From the NCBI GenBank assembly GCA_016271365.2, contig JADMNL010000023.1:604162501-604226500 (forward strand): a stretch of 64,000 bases of DNA, given 5' to 3'. The DNA is from Neoceratodus forsteri (Eukaryota; Chordata; Ceratodontiformes; Ceratodontidae). The position numbers and the translations under genes are program-made. Under the pieces are notes generated by a model. It was not told the origin of the DNA and ran no database searches. It worked only from the letters and a program-made list of their open reading frames with translations. This document shows, in pieces, positions 44,505 to 55,142 of the stretch (the first letter of the stretch is position 1; every line of letters starts with the position of its first letter).

Positions 44505-44711
44505 AGAAATCTCCGGAGCGACTGTTCAGTGAGGCAGAGTAAAGAATCTGACAGTTGGAGTTTAAACAGCAGCAGACAGGGGCTTCAACCGAGCTCACGG
44601 TGAACATTCCATGCTGGCCATGGAAAGTTTAACTCTTTGTTCTCCGGGGCAGTTGAAAGGCAGGACCTAACTGCATATGTCAGAATACAGCAAGACTTCA
44701 TGTTGTTTGAA
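44505..44711 (-). repeat. DIRS C left inverted terminus
   Basis: It is the inverse of 36100-36260, with CTTCATGTTGTTTGAA at the outer edge ending at 44711. Confidence 0.9.
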
Positions 44712-45036
44712 TACAGTATTTTTCAGCAAAAAGGATGTTCTAGGACCAGAGGGCATGGGATGAAGTTGGAGGGAGGGAGATTCAGAGGAAACATGAGAGA
44801 ATTTCTTCACAAAACGGGTGGTGGACAAGTAGAACTCCCTGCTAGAGGAAGTAGTGGGGACTGAAACAATCACGGGATTTAAGAATGCATGGGATAGACG
44901 TAGGGGAATTCCGCAGGTCAGGGGTAGGGGGCAACAGCCTTCTAGCAAAACATAAAGTAAACTTACAAACTCAAATGGGCAGACTGGGTGGGGCGTAGGC
45001 CCCTATCTGCTGACAATGTCTATGTATCTATGTATC
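44712..45036 (+). mobile_element. CR1 insert-1, 3' part
   Basis: CAGCAAAAAGGATGTTCTAG, GAGGGCATGGGATGAAG, TTCACAAAACGGGTGGTGG and AACTCCCTGCTAGAGGAAG are characteristic of the CR1 C-terminus and 3'UTR. It ends with a (TCTATGTA)n tail at 45018-45036 and follows directly from 36063 when DIRS C is removed. Confidence 0.88.
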
Positions 45037-45720
45037 CTCCCAGCACTGAGGAATGCCACTACTGCCACCTGGCACAGACATAACATGGTCCCTGCCATGT
45101 CCCGCAGGGCAGACAAGTTACTTCCTTACTATGCTACCCAACCTGAGACAGACTCAGTGGTCATCAAGGCAACTCATAACCGGTCTAAGGCGCCTATGCA
45201 CCTTGGTTCCCTTTCCCCAGACAGAGTCTCGTAGAATTGACCTCTGAGGTAAAAGGGTTTATGCCGCCTGTACTGTAGGTTTGAGGATTGGAAACCATCT
45301 GTTGCACATGGTAAAATACCAGAATGCCAGTTGGAAGAAGGCCAAGGCTGCCACCCAGACCCTTCTGGAGGGCACTCAAAAGCAGGAACTGCTCCAGTGC
45401 CTCCAGGCTACTGAGGATGTTGGTAAACATCTCTTCAGAGCCCTATAGTACATGGCAGACATAGTTGCCAGGGCCGCTGCCATGGACATATGCTTCCGCA
45501 GATACTCCTGGCTCAGAGTATCTGGGTTTGCGGTTGATGTGCAGCAGAAAGTGGTTAATGCCCCCTTCAGTGGTATCAAGCTGTTTGGCCCTTATGTCCA
45601 GGACATCATTAATGATGTACAGGCTTCAGGCTGGGCCCTCAAGTCTGTCCACTCTCTCTACCACACCTAACCAAAGGGTAGAGGATGGCTTCCTTTTTGT
45701 AGAACTAATAGGCACTGGAT
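45037..45720 (+). pseudogene. DIRS G gag-like, second part
   Basis: Frames read WHRHNMVPAMSRRADKLLPYY, TQPETDSVVIKATHNRSKAP and then MADIVARAAAMDICFRRYSWL with QKVVNAPFSGIKLFGPYVQD (45452-45640). A methionine/arginine block with a following RYSWLRVSG and a KLFG motif is typical of DIRS capsid-like proteins. Several stops interrupt it. Confidence 0.6.
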
Positions 45721-45851
45721 AGCTCCCAGTCGCCAGGGAAATGGGAGAGCCCAGGCTCCCTTGCCTGCTCCTTTGGTGCTGGAGCAGCAGCCAAGCACCC
45801 CAGAAGTGAGGGACTAACCCCTGCGACTGACTGCACCTCTGTCTTCACTCC

Positions 45852-46636
45852 TTGCTGGACATCCTTCCTCTGGTCCCAGCCCAGGAGGCGGTGGTAGGTT
45901 GGTTCTCCCTCACATCTGAATCAATGGAGAACCGTAACTTCGGATGCATGGATTCTGCAGATCATAGAAAGGGGTCACACTTTGGAGCTCAAGTATCCTC
46001 CAGAGACCCCACCTCCGCCCTCTTGTTATCCCCCAGCTCACCTGACTGTTCTCCGGGAGGAAGTGCAGTCCCTTCTATGCAAGTAGGCCATCGAACCTGT
46101 GTCCAGGTGGCAGAGAAACAAGGATTTTATTCCAGGTTTTTCCTGGTCCCCAAAAAGACTGGAGATCTGAGGCCTATTCTTGACCTAAAGGACCTCAATC
46201 TGTATGTCCAGAACAAAAAGTTCTGGATGGGAACTTAGCCAGTCCTTGTGCCCTTTCTCAGGACAAGGGACTAGCTTTGCTCACTTGACATGCAGGACGC
46301 CTACCTGCACATCTCAGTCTTTACTCCTCACAGGAAATTTCTCAGTTTAGCCTTTCAGAGTGAGCATTATCAGTTCAAAGTGCTGCCCTTTGGGTTGTCC
46401 TCTGCACCACAGGTCTTTACCAAGTGCTTAGCAGTGGTCACAGTAGCTGTCAGAAGGAAAGGGACTGTATGTCTTCCCTTATTTGGGACAATTGGCTCCT
46501 GAAGGCCCTGTCCAAGGAACAGCTTCTGCTAACTCTGGGGCGAACTCTCCGGCTTTTTCACTCTCTGGTGATCACTGTCAGTCTGCCCAGGTCAGTTCTC
46601 ACACTGTTTGAAAGGTTGCAGTATATAGGGGCAGTT
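45852..46636 (+). pseudogene. DIRS G reverse transcriptase, interrupted by a SINE
   Basis: It reads GFYSRFFLVPKKTGDLRPIL, LKDLNLYVQNKKFWMGT (to 46236), then MQDAYLHISVFTPHRKFLSL and VLPFGLSSAPQVFTKCLAVV (46290-46440). The YLDD block is ruined (a frame near 46480 reads LFGTIGS). The continuation (QYIGAVLD) is cut by the SINE at 46637. Confidence 0.82.
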
Positions 46637-46858
46637 CTGGACTTTATTTTTTTTTATTTTAGTCTTTGGTAACTGGGTAAGGCCCACTGGTAACAGATGC
46701 CTGTTTTCAGGGGCGACCTCTGAGCACTGGGCAGTTAAGTGACTTGCTCAGTCACACAGTATGTAAATGGAGGTTGTGAGAATCAAACCCAGGTCTTGTC
46801 TGCTGGATGTACCACGCTCGTTCACAACTCGTTACTCTAACCACTAGGGTATACTGTG
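46637..46858 (-). mobile_element. tRNA-derived SINE (CORE-like), minus strand
   Basis: The minus strand reads CCTAGTGGTTAGAG (A-box region, about 46838-46851), GGGTTTGATTCTC (B box, about 46778-46790) and ACTGTGTGACTGAGCAAGTC, the same body block as the SINE at 26905. The tail is a T-run on the plus strand (46645-46664). It interrupts DIRS G between RT and RNase H. Confidence 0.78.
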
Positions 46859-47189
46859 CAGAGGGAAGGCCTTTCTGTCACAAAACAAGGCACAGTGCCT
46901 CATAGCTCAAACTCAGGAGGTCGCCCAGAGTCTATACATTCATGCCAGGGTTTACTTCAGGTTGCTGGGCCTAATAGCAGCTGCCGTCATACCCACTGTT
47001 CCTCTGGCCAGACTTCATATGCGTATCCTCCAGTGGATCCTCTGGGTATAATGGGACCAGCACATGGACGAGTTGGACCAACCAGTCCTGGTCTCTTCCC
47101 CAGTATGCAAGGTACTGCAGTGGTGGATGGACCCCTTGAATCTGCTTCAAGTGTTTCCATTCCAGATCTCCTCCCCTGCATCAGATCCT

Positions 47190-48989
47190 AACTGCAGATG
47201 CCTCTGGTCCGGGCTGGGGAGCACACCTGGGCCCCTTCCAAACCCAGGGCTCTTGGTACCGGTGGAAAGCCTCTCTGCATATTAGTGTCTCTGGAGATGA
47301 ATGGTGCTGTGCTCCATTCCGGCTTTTAGGAACACTGCCTATGTCAATTGCTGGTGCAGTCAGACAATATAAACTTAGTATACTGCATCAACAAATTGGG
47401 AATTATCTGCACTTCCTTTACAGGGAGGCCATGGGAGTGCGGTGCCGGGCATTGGATCACGGTCTGACACTCTGCAGTCCACATGTGAGGCATGTTAAAC
47501 ACTCTGGACAGTCTCAGTAGGACTCAATCCAGCATGCATGAATGGGAGCTTCTCTCATCCATCGCAGAAGACTTGTTTGACAGATGGGGTTGTGCAGAGT
47601 TGTGCCTTTCTGCATCCTCACTCGAGCGCAAAACTGCACAATTTCTGCTTGCTGGATCCAGGGCCTGGAGTTTTCCAGTGAGATGCGTTGTCCCTCTCTT
47701 GGAGTGGAAGGTTTCTTTATGCATTCCTTCTGTTTCCTCTGATCCAGAGGGTGCTAATCAAGTTGCAGATGGAAGGCGCCAGCATGATGCTAGTAACTCC
47801 TTTCTGGCCTTGACAAATTTGGTTCCCTCTGCTTCAGCAGATGGCGGAGTTGTCTCTGGTCCCTCTTCCTTTTTCCAGGAATCTGCTGACCCAGGCTCAG
47901 GGGACCCTGGACCATCCCAACCTCAGATCCCTTCATCTGCATGCCTGGCTCCTGGAGAACATAGCCATTGCCAGGTTCGGGGTCTCTAACAGGATGGCGT
48001 ATATCCTGGTGGCCACCCGGAAGCCTTCCACTTGAGCCACATATGCCATGAAGTTGAATCGGTTTGCCATCTGGGCTGCCAAACATAGCTTGGACCCTTT
48101 CACCTGCTTGGTGAACCATATTTTGGACTACCTGAGCTCACTCTTCTACTCTAGTCTCCAGTACTCTTCCTCTCAAGTCCCACCTTTCTGTTAGTTTTAC
48201 ATTTCATGAGCCTGTGGGTGACCGCATGATTGCTCAGCTGGCTGTCTCCTGTATTTTTCTAAAGGGCATCCTGCATCTGAAACCCCCCAATCTGTTCTCC
48301 TGTCCAGGCTTGGGACTTAAATTTTGTTTTGGAAAAACTGACAGTGTCTCCTTTTGAGCCAGTTGCGACTTGCGATGTATGTGTCTGTTTTGGAAAGTGT
48401 TGGTTTTAGTTGCAGTTACTTTTGCTCGAAGAATTTCAGAGCTTCCGACCATCTGGTGCAAGGAGGCCTTATTTGATTCTTCACAAAGACAGGGTGTCTT
48501 TGCGCACAAATCCTAAGTTTCTCCCAAAGGTGGTTTCTGAGTTTACACTCAGTCTATCCACCTTCCTGTTTATTTTCCTGAGCGTGCCAATCTAGGGGAA
48601 GCACTGCTCCGTACGTAGATGTGTGCAGAACTTTGAAGTACTACCTGCTTAGGACCAAGGAGTCTAGAAAGTAAAAGCAGTTGTTTTTCCTTCACCCCAG
48701 GTAGGGAGAGCGTTTCAGTTTTTAAGCAGTGTTTATTTAAATGGTTGGCTAATTCCATTGTGTTCTGTTAAAATATGTACGGCAAAGAATTGCCTCATGC
48801 TGTCAAAGCTCATTCCACAAGAGGCATGGCTACCTCTGTGGCTTGTTTCTGAGGTGTCTCAGCAGCTGACAGTTGTGCGGCTGCCACCTGGATTACAGCC
48901 CATACTTTCACCAAGTACTACAGTCTGGACATTGTGTCTAGAGCCTGTGCAGGTTTTGGCAGAGCTGTGTTACAGGGTCTCCTGTCTTA
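47190..48989 (+). pseudogene. DIRS G RNase H and tyrosine recombinase
   Basis: The RNase H block LTADASGPGWGAHLGPF lies at about 47190-47240. The recombinase contains ARRISELP (about 48428), KAHSTRGMATSVA (HxxR, about 48806) and AATWITAHTFTKYYSLDIV (catalytic Tyr, about 48890), and closes GRAVLQGLLS before a stop at 48989. A TGA stop interrupts the segment after the HxxR block. In between, the frame changes several times. Confidence 0.8.
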
Positions 48990-49049
48990 AGTTTATGGAG
49001 AGCCCCGCTCCCAGACTGTTATGCACTTGTTACTGCTTGAGACTCTTTC

Positions 49050-49501
49050 CCATGATGTGACCCGATGACTGAGATAATCCCAAAGAAGATGGAACTGTTA
49101 AGTAAGAATTTACTGTAACAGTAGATCTTTGAGGGAATCTCAATCATCAGTTCTGCTTTCCCTCCCACCATTCCCCTTCTTGGGGCTCCTGTCTAGGAAC
49201 TGGCTGTCTGGTGTTTCCAGCCTTTAATTTAGGTCTGGGTACCTCTGTCTCTCCTCAGTCCCCCGTGGCAAGAGCCAAGCTCCTTTAGTCTCCGGGGAAA
49301 GAATTGAGGAGGGAGCAGGGCTGCTCATGCCTTTTTATAGGGTTAATGACGTTGACTGATGTCGATGGCATGGGTGGCCCCACTTGTACTGCTGAAAATC
49401 TTTCATGTGGATTTCCCTTCACCGGCGAATGTTCTGTGGTGTTACCCGATTGCGATCCACTTGAAGATCTACTGTTATGGCAAGTTATTACGTAACTGTT
49501 C
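49050..49501 (+). repeat. DIRS G ICR and right terminus
   Basis: GAACTGTTAAGTAAGAATTTAC, GTAACAGTAGATCTTTGAGG (49085-49140) is the approximate reverse complement of the terminal stretch TTGAAGATCTACTGTTATGG to ACGTAACTGTTC at 49461-49501. The ICR joint carries GAA and the outer end carries TTC. Confidence 0.75.
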
Positions 49502-49869
49502 TGTCTTAGAGGGGATCTCAGTCATCCGATCCGCCTTCCCTCCCACCATCCCCCTTTTGGTGTCTCTTAGAACTGACAATCTGGTGTAGCCAGCCTTTCA
49601 TATGGGCCTGGACACCTTTCTCCTCTGTCCTCCATCGCTTGAGCTGTGCTGTTTTTGTCTCTGGGGGATGAACTGAGGAGGGAGCGGGGCCACTGCCTCC
49701 TTTATAGAGTCGATGACGTCGTTGTGGGCGATCCCAGTTGTACTTGTACTGCTGAAAATCTTCCGTGTGGATCCTGGTTCACTAGTGAAGTTCCGTCTGT
49801 GGTACCTGACTGACATCCCTTCAAAGATCTACTTTTATGCTAAGTTCTTACATAACTGGTCTGTACTTT
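49502..49869 (+). repeat. Second, tandem copy of the G-type right-end unit
   Basis: GGGGATCTCAGTCATCCGATC, CTTCCCTCCCACCATCCCCC, TACTTGTACTGCTGAAAATC and AAAGATCTACTTTTATGCTAAG repeat the order of 49121-49501 at about 80 percent similarity by eye. Either a duplication or the remaining part of an older element of the same family into whose ICR G inserted. Confidence 0.7.
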
Positions 49870-51000
49870 GGTAGGAAGTCCTCACCTTGCACAAACAGGC
49901 CATAGAACCAGTGCACAGGCAGCAATGACACGGGGGGATACTTCTGGTTCCCAAAAGAACAGGGGACTTGAAGCCCACTATAGACCGCAAGGAGCTGAAC
50001 CTTTTTATTCAGTGCAAAAAGTTCCAGATGGTCACTTTACGCAGTCTTCTCCTGCTGCTCAAACAGGGTGATTGGCTATGCTTCCTCCTTTCACAGGAGG
50101 TACTTGTGGTTCCTCTTTAAGGGGGAGCATTAACAGTTCAGACTATTGTCCTTTGGCTTATGCTCTGCGCCACAAGTGTTTTCAAAGTGCTTAGCAGCTG
50201 TAGCTGCAGCATTTTGGCACAAAGGCCTCTCTGTGTTTCCATACCTGGATGACTGGTTACTGAAAGCGCAGTCCAGGGAGCTCCTGTTGTTGACTGGAAC
50301 ACACCCTACAGTTCCACTATTTGGGTGTCCCTGTCAGCTGGCCCAGGTTTGTGTTGACCCCTTCTCAGAGACTACAACATATGGGGGCAGTCCTGGGCTC
50401 TACTCAGGACAAGACCGGATTATTGCTGAGGCCCAGCAGGTGGCTGAGTCTAAATGTCCCAGCCAGAATATTCCTCAGGCTACTAGCCCTCATGGCTGTG
50501 GCTAGTGTGACTGTCCCTCTGGCCAGGTTGCACATGAGGATTCCACAGTGAACCCTGAGGGTTCAGTGAGGTCTGCCGGTCCTTGTCTCCTTGTCAGTAT
50601 GCAAAGGGCTTCACTGGTGGATGGACCCAGCCAGCCTCCCAAAGGGATTCCCATTTCTTATCCCCACTCAACAAATCCTCACCGCGGATGCTTCGGGTCA
50701 GGGTTGGGGATCCCATCTAGGCCTTTATCAGACCCTGGGTCTCTGGTCCTGCTGGGAGGCTCACCTCCACATAAATGTTTTAGAAACGAGGACAGTTCTC
50801 TAAGTCTTACAGGCCTTTCAGAACCATCTCTCTCCGGGTGTAGTCCGACAATCTCAGTATGGTATATTACATCAGCAAGCAAGGGAGGGACCCATTCCTA
50901 CCCTCTGTGCCGGGAAGCAATGAGGGTCTGGTACTGGGCTCTAGATCTTTGTCTGTAACAGTCATGTGCCCAAAACGCCTTGGTAGACAGCCTCAGGAAG
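49870..51000 (+). pseudogene. DIRS H reverse transcriptase / RNase H remnants
   Basis: Frames read TGDLKPTIDRKELNLFIQCKK (about 49957), then LCSAPQVFSKCLAAVAAAFWHK and LSVFPYLDDWLLKAQSRELL (50146 on, YLDD intact). After a shift, RNase H gives ILTADASGQGWGSHLGLYQ (about 50670) and the MVYYISKQG-like block near 50860. The N-terminal AIEPVHRQ matches AIEPVSRW in element G. Confidence 0.82.
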
Positions 51001-51399
51001 TTACAAAGTGCACAAATTGGAGCTGCTGACCTGTGTCGCAGAAGATCTGCTTGACAGTTGGGGGCATCCATAGTTGAAGCTTTTTGCGTCCCCACTCAGC
51101 ACAAAACTGAGTCTTAATCAGGAAATGGTTAACCACTTCTCCATGTGGGGCTCACACTCGGTGGACCTTTTTGCCTCCTGGGAGAACACCAAACTGAGGC
51201 TGTTTTGTGCCTGCCCCCCTCAGTCTGGGACACTGATGGGGGACGATGCCTACGAGGCCCTTGACCCCACGTCTCGTATACACCTTCCTTCCTGTGGATC
51301 CAGAGTACTGATGAAGGTAAAGAAGGACAAGACACAGAGGATTCAGATAGCTTTAAACTGTCCTCGGCAGTTCTGGTGGTAACCGGATCTCCTGAGCCT

Positions 51400-52235
51400 C
51401 AGTAGCAGGTTTCTGCGGTGACTGTCTCTTCACTCAGACCTGCTGACCAGATTTTAGTGGACAGTCCTGCACCTCATAGCCTGGTTCCTGAGCGGCTAAA
51501 GTTCCAGGCTTTGGGTTCCTTCGAGGATGTTCCTCTCATGGTAGAGGCCTCATGGAAAGAGTAGACGCAGTAGGTGCTGTGGCTTTAAATGGTAAAGATT
51601 TTCTATTTGGTGGCAAGGCAGGGACCTTGGTACCTTTGTCTGCCATGTGGCTAACATTGTGGAGTACCTCTGGTCCCTTTCTCAGTTGGGACTATAAGTT
51701 ATGACCCTTAAGGTGCACCTGGCAGCTATGTCTGCTTATTGAGTGTGGGTTAGTATGCTGACAGCCCAATAGAAAGTGGTTGGGTGCTTTTTCAAGGGCC
51801 TTGACCACTTGTCCCTTCTTGTGTGTGACCCAAATCCACTGTTAGACATGCTGCTGGTCTTGGCAGTTTTCATGGGTAAGCTTTTCGAGCTAATGCACAG
51901 GTGTGAATTTTCAGACATGTCGCGGAAGACTGCTTTCCTGCTGGCAATTATGTCTAACAGAAAGATTGTGGAGCTCCAGGTGCTCTTGCTGGACCCTATC
52001 TGGTTTTCCACAGGGACAAAGGCGTTCGTCGCTCCAACCCAAAGTTCCTTCTGAAGGTGGTGTCAAAGTTCCACTTTGACTAGGTGATTAACTTACTGAT
52101 ATAGTTTTCCAATCCATCTTCGGAGACTGACCACAGGCACCATATCCTGGACCTACGGAGACTGCTCTCTTAATGTGTTGAGTATATGGCTGGAGTTCGG
52201 GGACGGGCTCGCCAGCTGTTTTTAACTTATGCTGA
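51400..52235 (+). pseudogene. DIRS H tyrosine recombinase, N-terminal part
   Basis: The recognisable blocks are VGCFFKGLDHL (about 51778) and AFLLAIMSNRKIVELQVLLLDPI (51930 on), which corresponds to the ARRISELQALSVEPD block with the arginine altered in context. QLFLTYAEA (about 52216) precedes the LINE junction. It continues at 55845. Confidence 0.7.
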
Positions 52236-52244
52236 AGCCGCGCC

Positions 52245-54535
52245 TTGCAGACCGGCAGCAGTGATGAAATCTCTTTACCCGGGTATACAGTAATCCGGCA
52301 TGACTACCCTGGCAACAAAAGAGGTGACGCCATAGCAATGTATATCTCATCTGCGCTCTGCTTTACCCCAATCTCACTAGCCTTCCTCACGGAAATTCAT
52401 AGATGCACTATTGATAAAACTATCACTCCCTCACTTAATTCCTGTTTTTATAGCTGGATCTTACTGCGCACATAAACTCTCCTCTATCTTACATCCTTGA
52501 CCACCTGGGTACTCTAAAATCCCTGGCCTGGGGGGGGGGGGTGATTTATATATTAGGAGACTTTAATCGAAATTGGCTGTACAGGGAGAGCTCTGAGTTA
52601 CGTGACCAGGTAGCTGCACTAAAGCTGCCCCAACAAATCGTTAAATCCACTTGTCTAAATCAGAAAATGCTGAATCACACACTGCTGGACTGGTCACTCA
52701 CCTCCCACCTACATAGGGTAATAGCCTCAGGCCTTTTGCCTGATGCCGTAAGCGACCACTACATGATATATTCAGTAAGGAAAATTTTCCGGCCAAAGAC
52801 CCCACGCGCCCCCCTCCCCTGAATCCTACTAACCAGATCTTACAAAACTCTGGACCGAGCCTCCCTCCCAAATACCCTAGCAAACACTGACTGGTCCTTT
52901 ATAAACTGGCCCCTACAGTGGAGTCTGCTTTGGAATTTTTCAAAACCAAGTTCACTGAAGTCTGGGATTACCATGCGCCCATCAGACTGGTCAGAGTTCG
53001 GGGCATACACCTGCCTTGGATCTCAGCTGACTTACTGTCACTATGGGCCAGTGACCAGGCCTGAAAGTCCTTCAGGGCCTCCGGCAAGCCAGCAAATCTC
53101 CAGTAGTATCGTACACTATGTAATACCAGTACAAAGCAAATCCGCCAGGCCAAAACTAGCCATTTCAGAGCCTCCCTTATCGCTACTCACCCCTCCATTA
53201 CAGCAGCCCAACCCAGTCCTAAACGTAGACAACTCCACAGTCGACTCTCTTTGCGTGGCTACGGAATTCAGCTCTTATTTCACAAGTTGCCCTCTGCGCT
53301 AACGCCTAACCAACCCAGCAGGTCCTCGTCCTGTTGACCTTTTCTCATTTAAATAAGTCTCCCCGACCAAAGTACTCTGCCTTGTTTGTTCTCAGCCCCT
53401 TTTAGGGTAAATGCCCCATTGAAATGGACTCTAAAATGCTCCACCTGTCTGCTTTCGCTATAGCAAGCCCTTTGGCCTCTCTTTTCAACCTAACTTTCTC
53501 TCACTGCCATTCCTTTGGAGTGGAAACATGCCACTGTCATCCCCCTTCCCAAGGGTGGTGACCCCTCTGTCTCAGATAACTGCCGCCGCATTTCTCTCCT
53601 CCCTATACTAGCCAAGCTCCAAGAATGCCTAGTTCTCTCTCAGGTCTCCACCTTTCTTGACTCCTCCTCTCTCCTCACCCCCTTCCAGTCTGGCTTCAGG
53701 AAAACCCACTCCACCACCAGTTTCATCCTAAGGCTCACCGACTCCATCCTAGCTGGTATGGATGCAGGGCACCTAATCTCAGCTATTTTCATCGACCTAG
53801 CGAAGGCATTTGACAGTCTCCCACTCGCTTCTCCTGTCCAGGCTGGCGCACGCAGAGCTTTCCAGCTTAGCCACCAGTTGGTTCCACTCCTACCTAGTAG
53901 GTAGGTAGGTACCAATCTGTCAAAATTGGCACATTTTCCTTGGCCCTGCTCCCAGTAGCAACTGGTGTACCCCAAGGTTCAGTCCTGGGCCCATTCCTGT
54001 TCTCCCTTTTCCTCAACAATCTGCCCTCAGCTTGTATACACACATCCATACATATGTATGCGGACGACACCGTCCTGTATACATCAGGCGCCACCCCCTC
54101 TGATGTGGCGACTAGACTCGAGCAGGACTTTGACAATGTCCATCACTGGTTTTGTGCAAATCAGCTATGTCTAAATGCCAAGAAAACTGTCCCTGTGACC
54201 TTCTTTACTCGGCAAAGACATTCTCGGCTGCCCTCCACCCCTACCTTCCATACTCTGGATGGGACAACTCTGGAGGCCTGCTCCCCCTTTAGATACCTCG
54301 GGGTCTGGCTTGACCAGCACCTTGACTTTTCTGTACATACGGATTCCATTCACAAGAAACTGCACCCCAGACTTGGTGCCCTTTACCGCAACCATGGGTT
54401 TATACCACTGCTGGCTGGTAGGAATATCTTGCAGAAAATGATTCTACCGATCTTTGACTGTGGGGACGTAGTCTACTGTGCTGCTCCCAAGTCCACCTTA
54501 GCCAGACTGGACTCCCTCTTCCATGCTTTCTTTCC
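52245..54535 (+). pseudogene. L2-like LINE ORF: endonuclease and reverse transcriptase
   Basis: The endonuclease frames include GDAIAMYISSALCF (about 52325), ILGDFNRNWLYRESSELR (about 52550) and DAVSDHYMIYSV with the catalytic SDH (about 52757). RT begins WKHATVIPLPKGGDPSVSDN (about 53521), with PFQSGFRKTHSTTSFILRLTD, FIDLAKAFDSLP (about 53790), GVPQGSVLGPFLFSLFLNNL (about 53960) and the catalytic YADD in MYADDTVLYTSG (about 54056). The frame 53940-54540 stays open through PFRYLGVWLDQHLDF and LPIFDCGDVVY to ARLDSLFHAF, where the SINE enters. The C-terminal tail resumes at 55130 (LFHAFCCFAL). Confidence 0.85.
54514..54531. repeat. 18-bp target-site duplication, left copy
   Basis: CCCTCTTCCATGCTTTCT is identical to 55125-55142 and belongs to the LINE codons for SLFHAF. 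Confidence 0.93.
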
Positions 54536-55124
54536 TTTTTTTTTTTTTATTTTTTTAATGCTGCCCTCCTTTCTCCTGGGATCCCTAGGTCGTGTGCAAT
54601 CCCATAGTCCCGCCCCAGGTACCTCCCTCCGTGTACTGGCACGCCTGTCCCCATCCTGCCTCGGTTTGCCCTCCGGGCGGGGCAGAGAGGGGTCCCTCAG
54701 CTCTCTCTTTGGTCCCTAGTCTGTGTCAGAAGGCCTCACCAGCCCCTTCTGTGGAGCCTGGTTCTGGGTGTTCTTGGGTCGACTGGGTCCTGTCTATGGG
54801 AGCCTGGTGCAGGATTTTTCCGTTTTTCTGTCTCCTGCCCTCAGGACGCCTGCACGCTAGGGAAGCTTAGGGGCGAGCACGCCACGATGCTGGATTCGGC
54901 TCCCCGGCAGATGTTTGCAGTCTTGCTGCACCTCCACCTGTGGTCACCCAGGTGGCGGTACAGCAGTGGGACTTGCATCCCACCCCACCTGGAGGAGAAG
55001 AGCAGCCACTGGGCGCTCAATCCTCCTCCCCCCCCAGCCGGCCCTTCAGCTGCCAAAGTCCATTCCTGAACCCGGGTCGCTGGTGCTGTGAGTGGTAGCC
55101 CTACCGCTGCGCCAGCGGGCCGGA
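54532..55124 (-). mobile_element. Long tRNA-derived SINE (about 590 bp), minus strand
   Basis: Between perfect 18-bp duplications lies a unit whose minus strand begins GGTCCGGCCCGCTGGCGCAGCGG, with A box TGGCGCAGCGG (plus 55104-55114) and a weak B box GGTTCAGGAAT (plus 55062-55072). It ends in a poly(A)-like run (T-run on plus 54537-54558). The body is GC-rich and unusually long for a SINE. A related tRNA-headed unit is at about 61560-61850, also minus. Confidence 0.88.
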
Positions 55125-55142
55125 CCCTCTTCCATGCTTTCT
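55125..55142. repeat. 18-bp target-site duplication, right copy
   Basis: Identical to 54514-54531. The LINE reading resumes immediately after it. Confidence 0.93.

Larger units (their letters stand above)
36064..44711 (-). mobile_element. DIRS element C (family 1), carrying CR1 insert-2
   Basis: A minus-strand DIRS copy lies inside CR1 insert-1. Order: left terminus 44711-44505, gag 44123-42525, RT/RNase H about 42454-40640, recombinase about 40600-40005 and 37023-36631, split by CR1 insert-2, ICR 36600-36480, right terminus 36260-36064. GAA is present at both edges, and the host CR1 shows no further duplication. Without the CR1 the element is about 5.7 kb. Confidence 0.92.
33480..49501 (+). 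mobile_element. DIRS element G (another family), split by CR1/DIRS C nest
   Basis: This degenerate plus-strand DIRS copy has gag at 33560-33985 and 45037-45720, RT about 45852-46630, RNase H about 47190-47480, recombinase about 48000-48989, an ICR near 49050-49150 and a right terminus ending TTC at 49499-49501. The 11-kb gap is CR1 insert-1, which contains DIRS C. A left terminus matching the ICR was not found near 33.4-33.6 kb, so the 5' end is truncated or eroded and its position is approximate. Confidence 0.7.
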
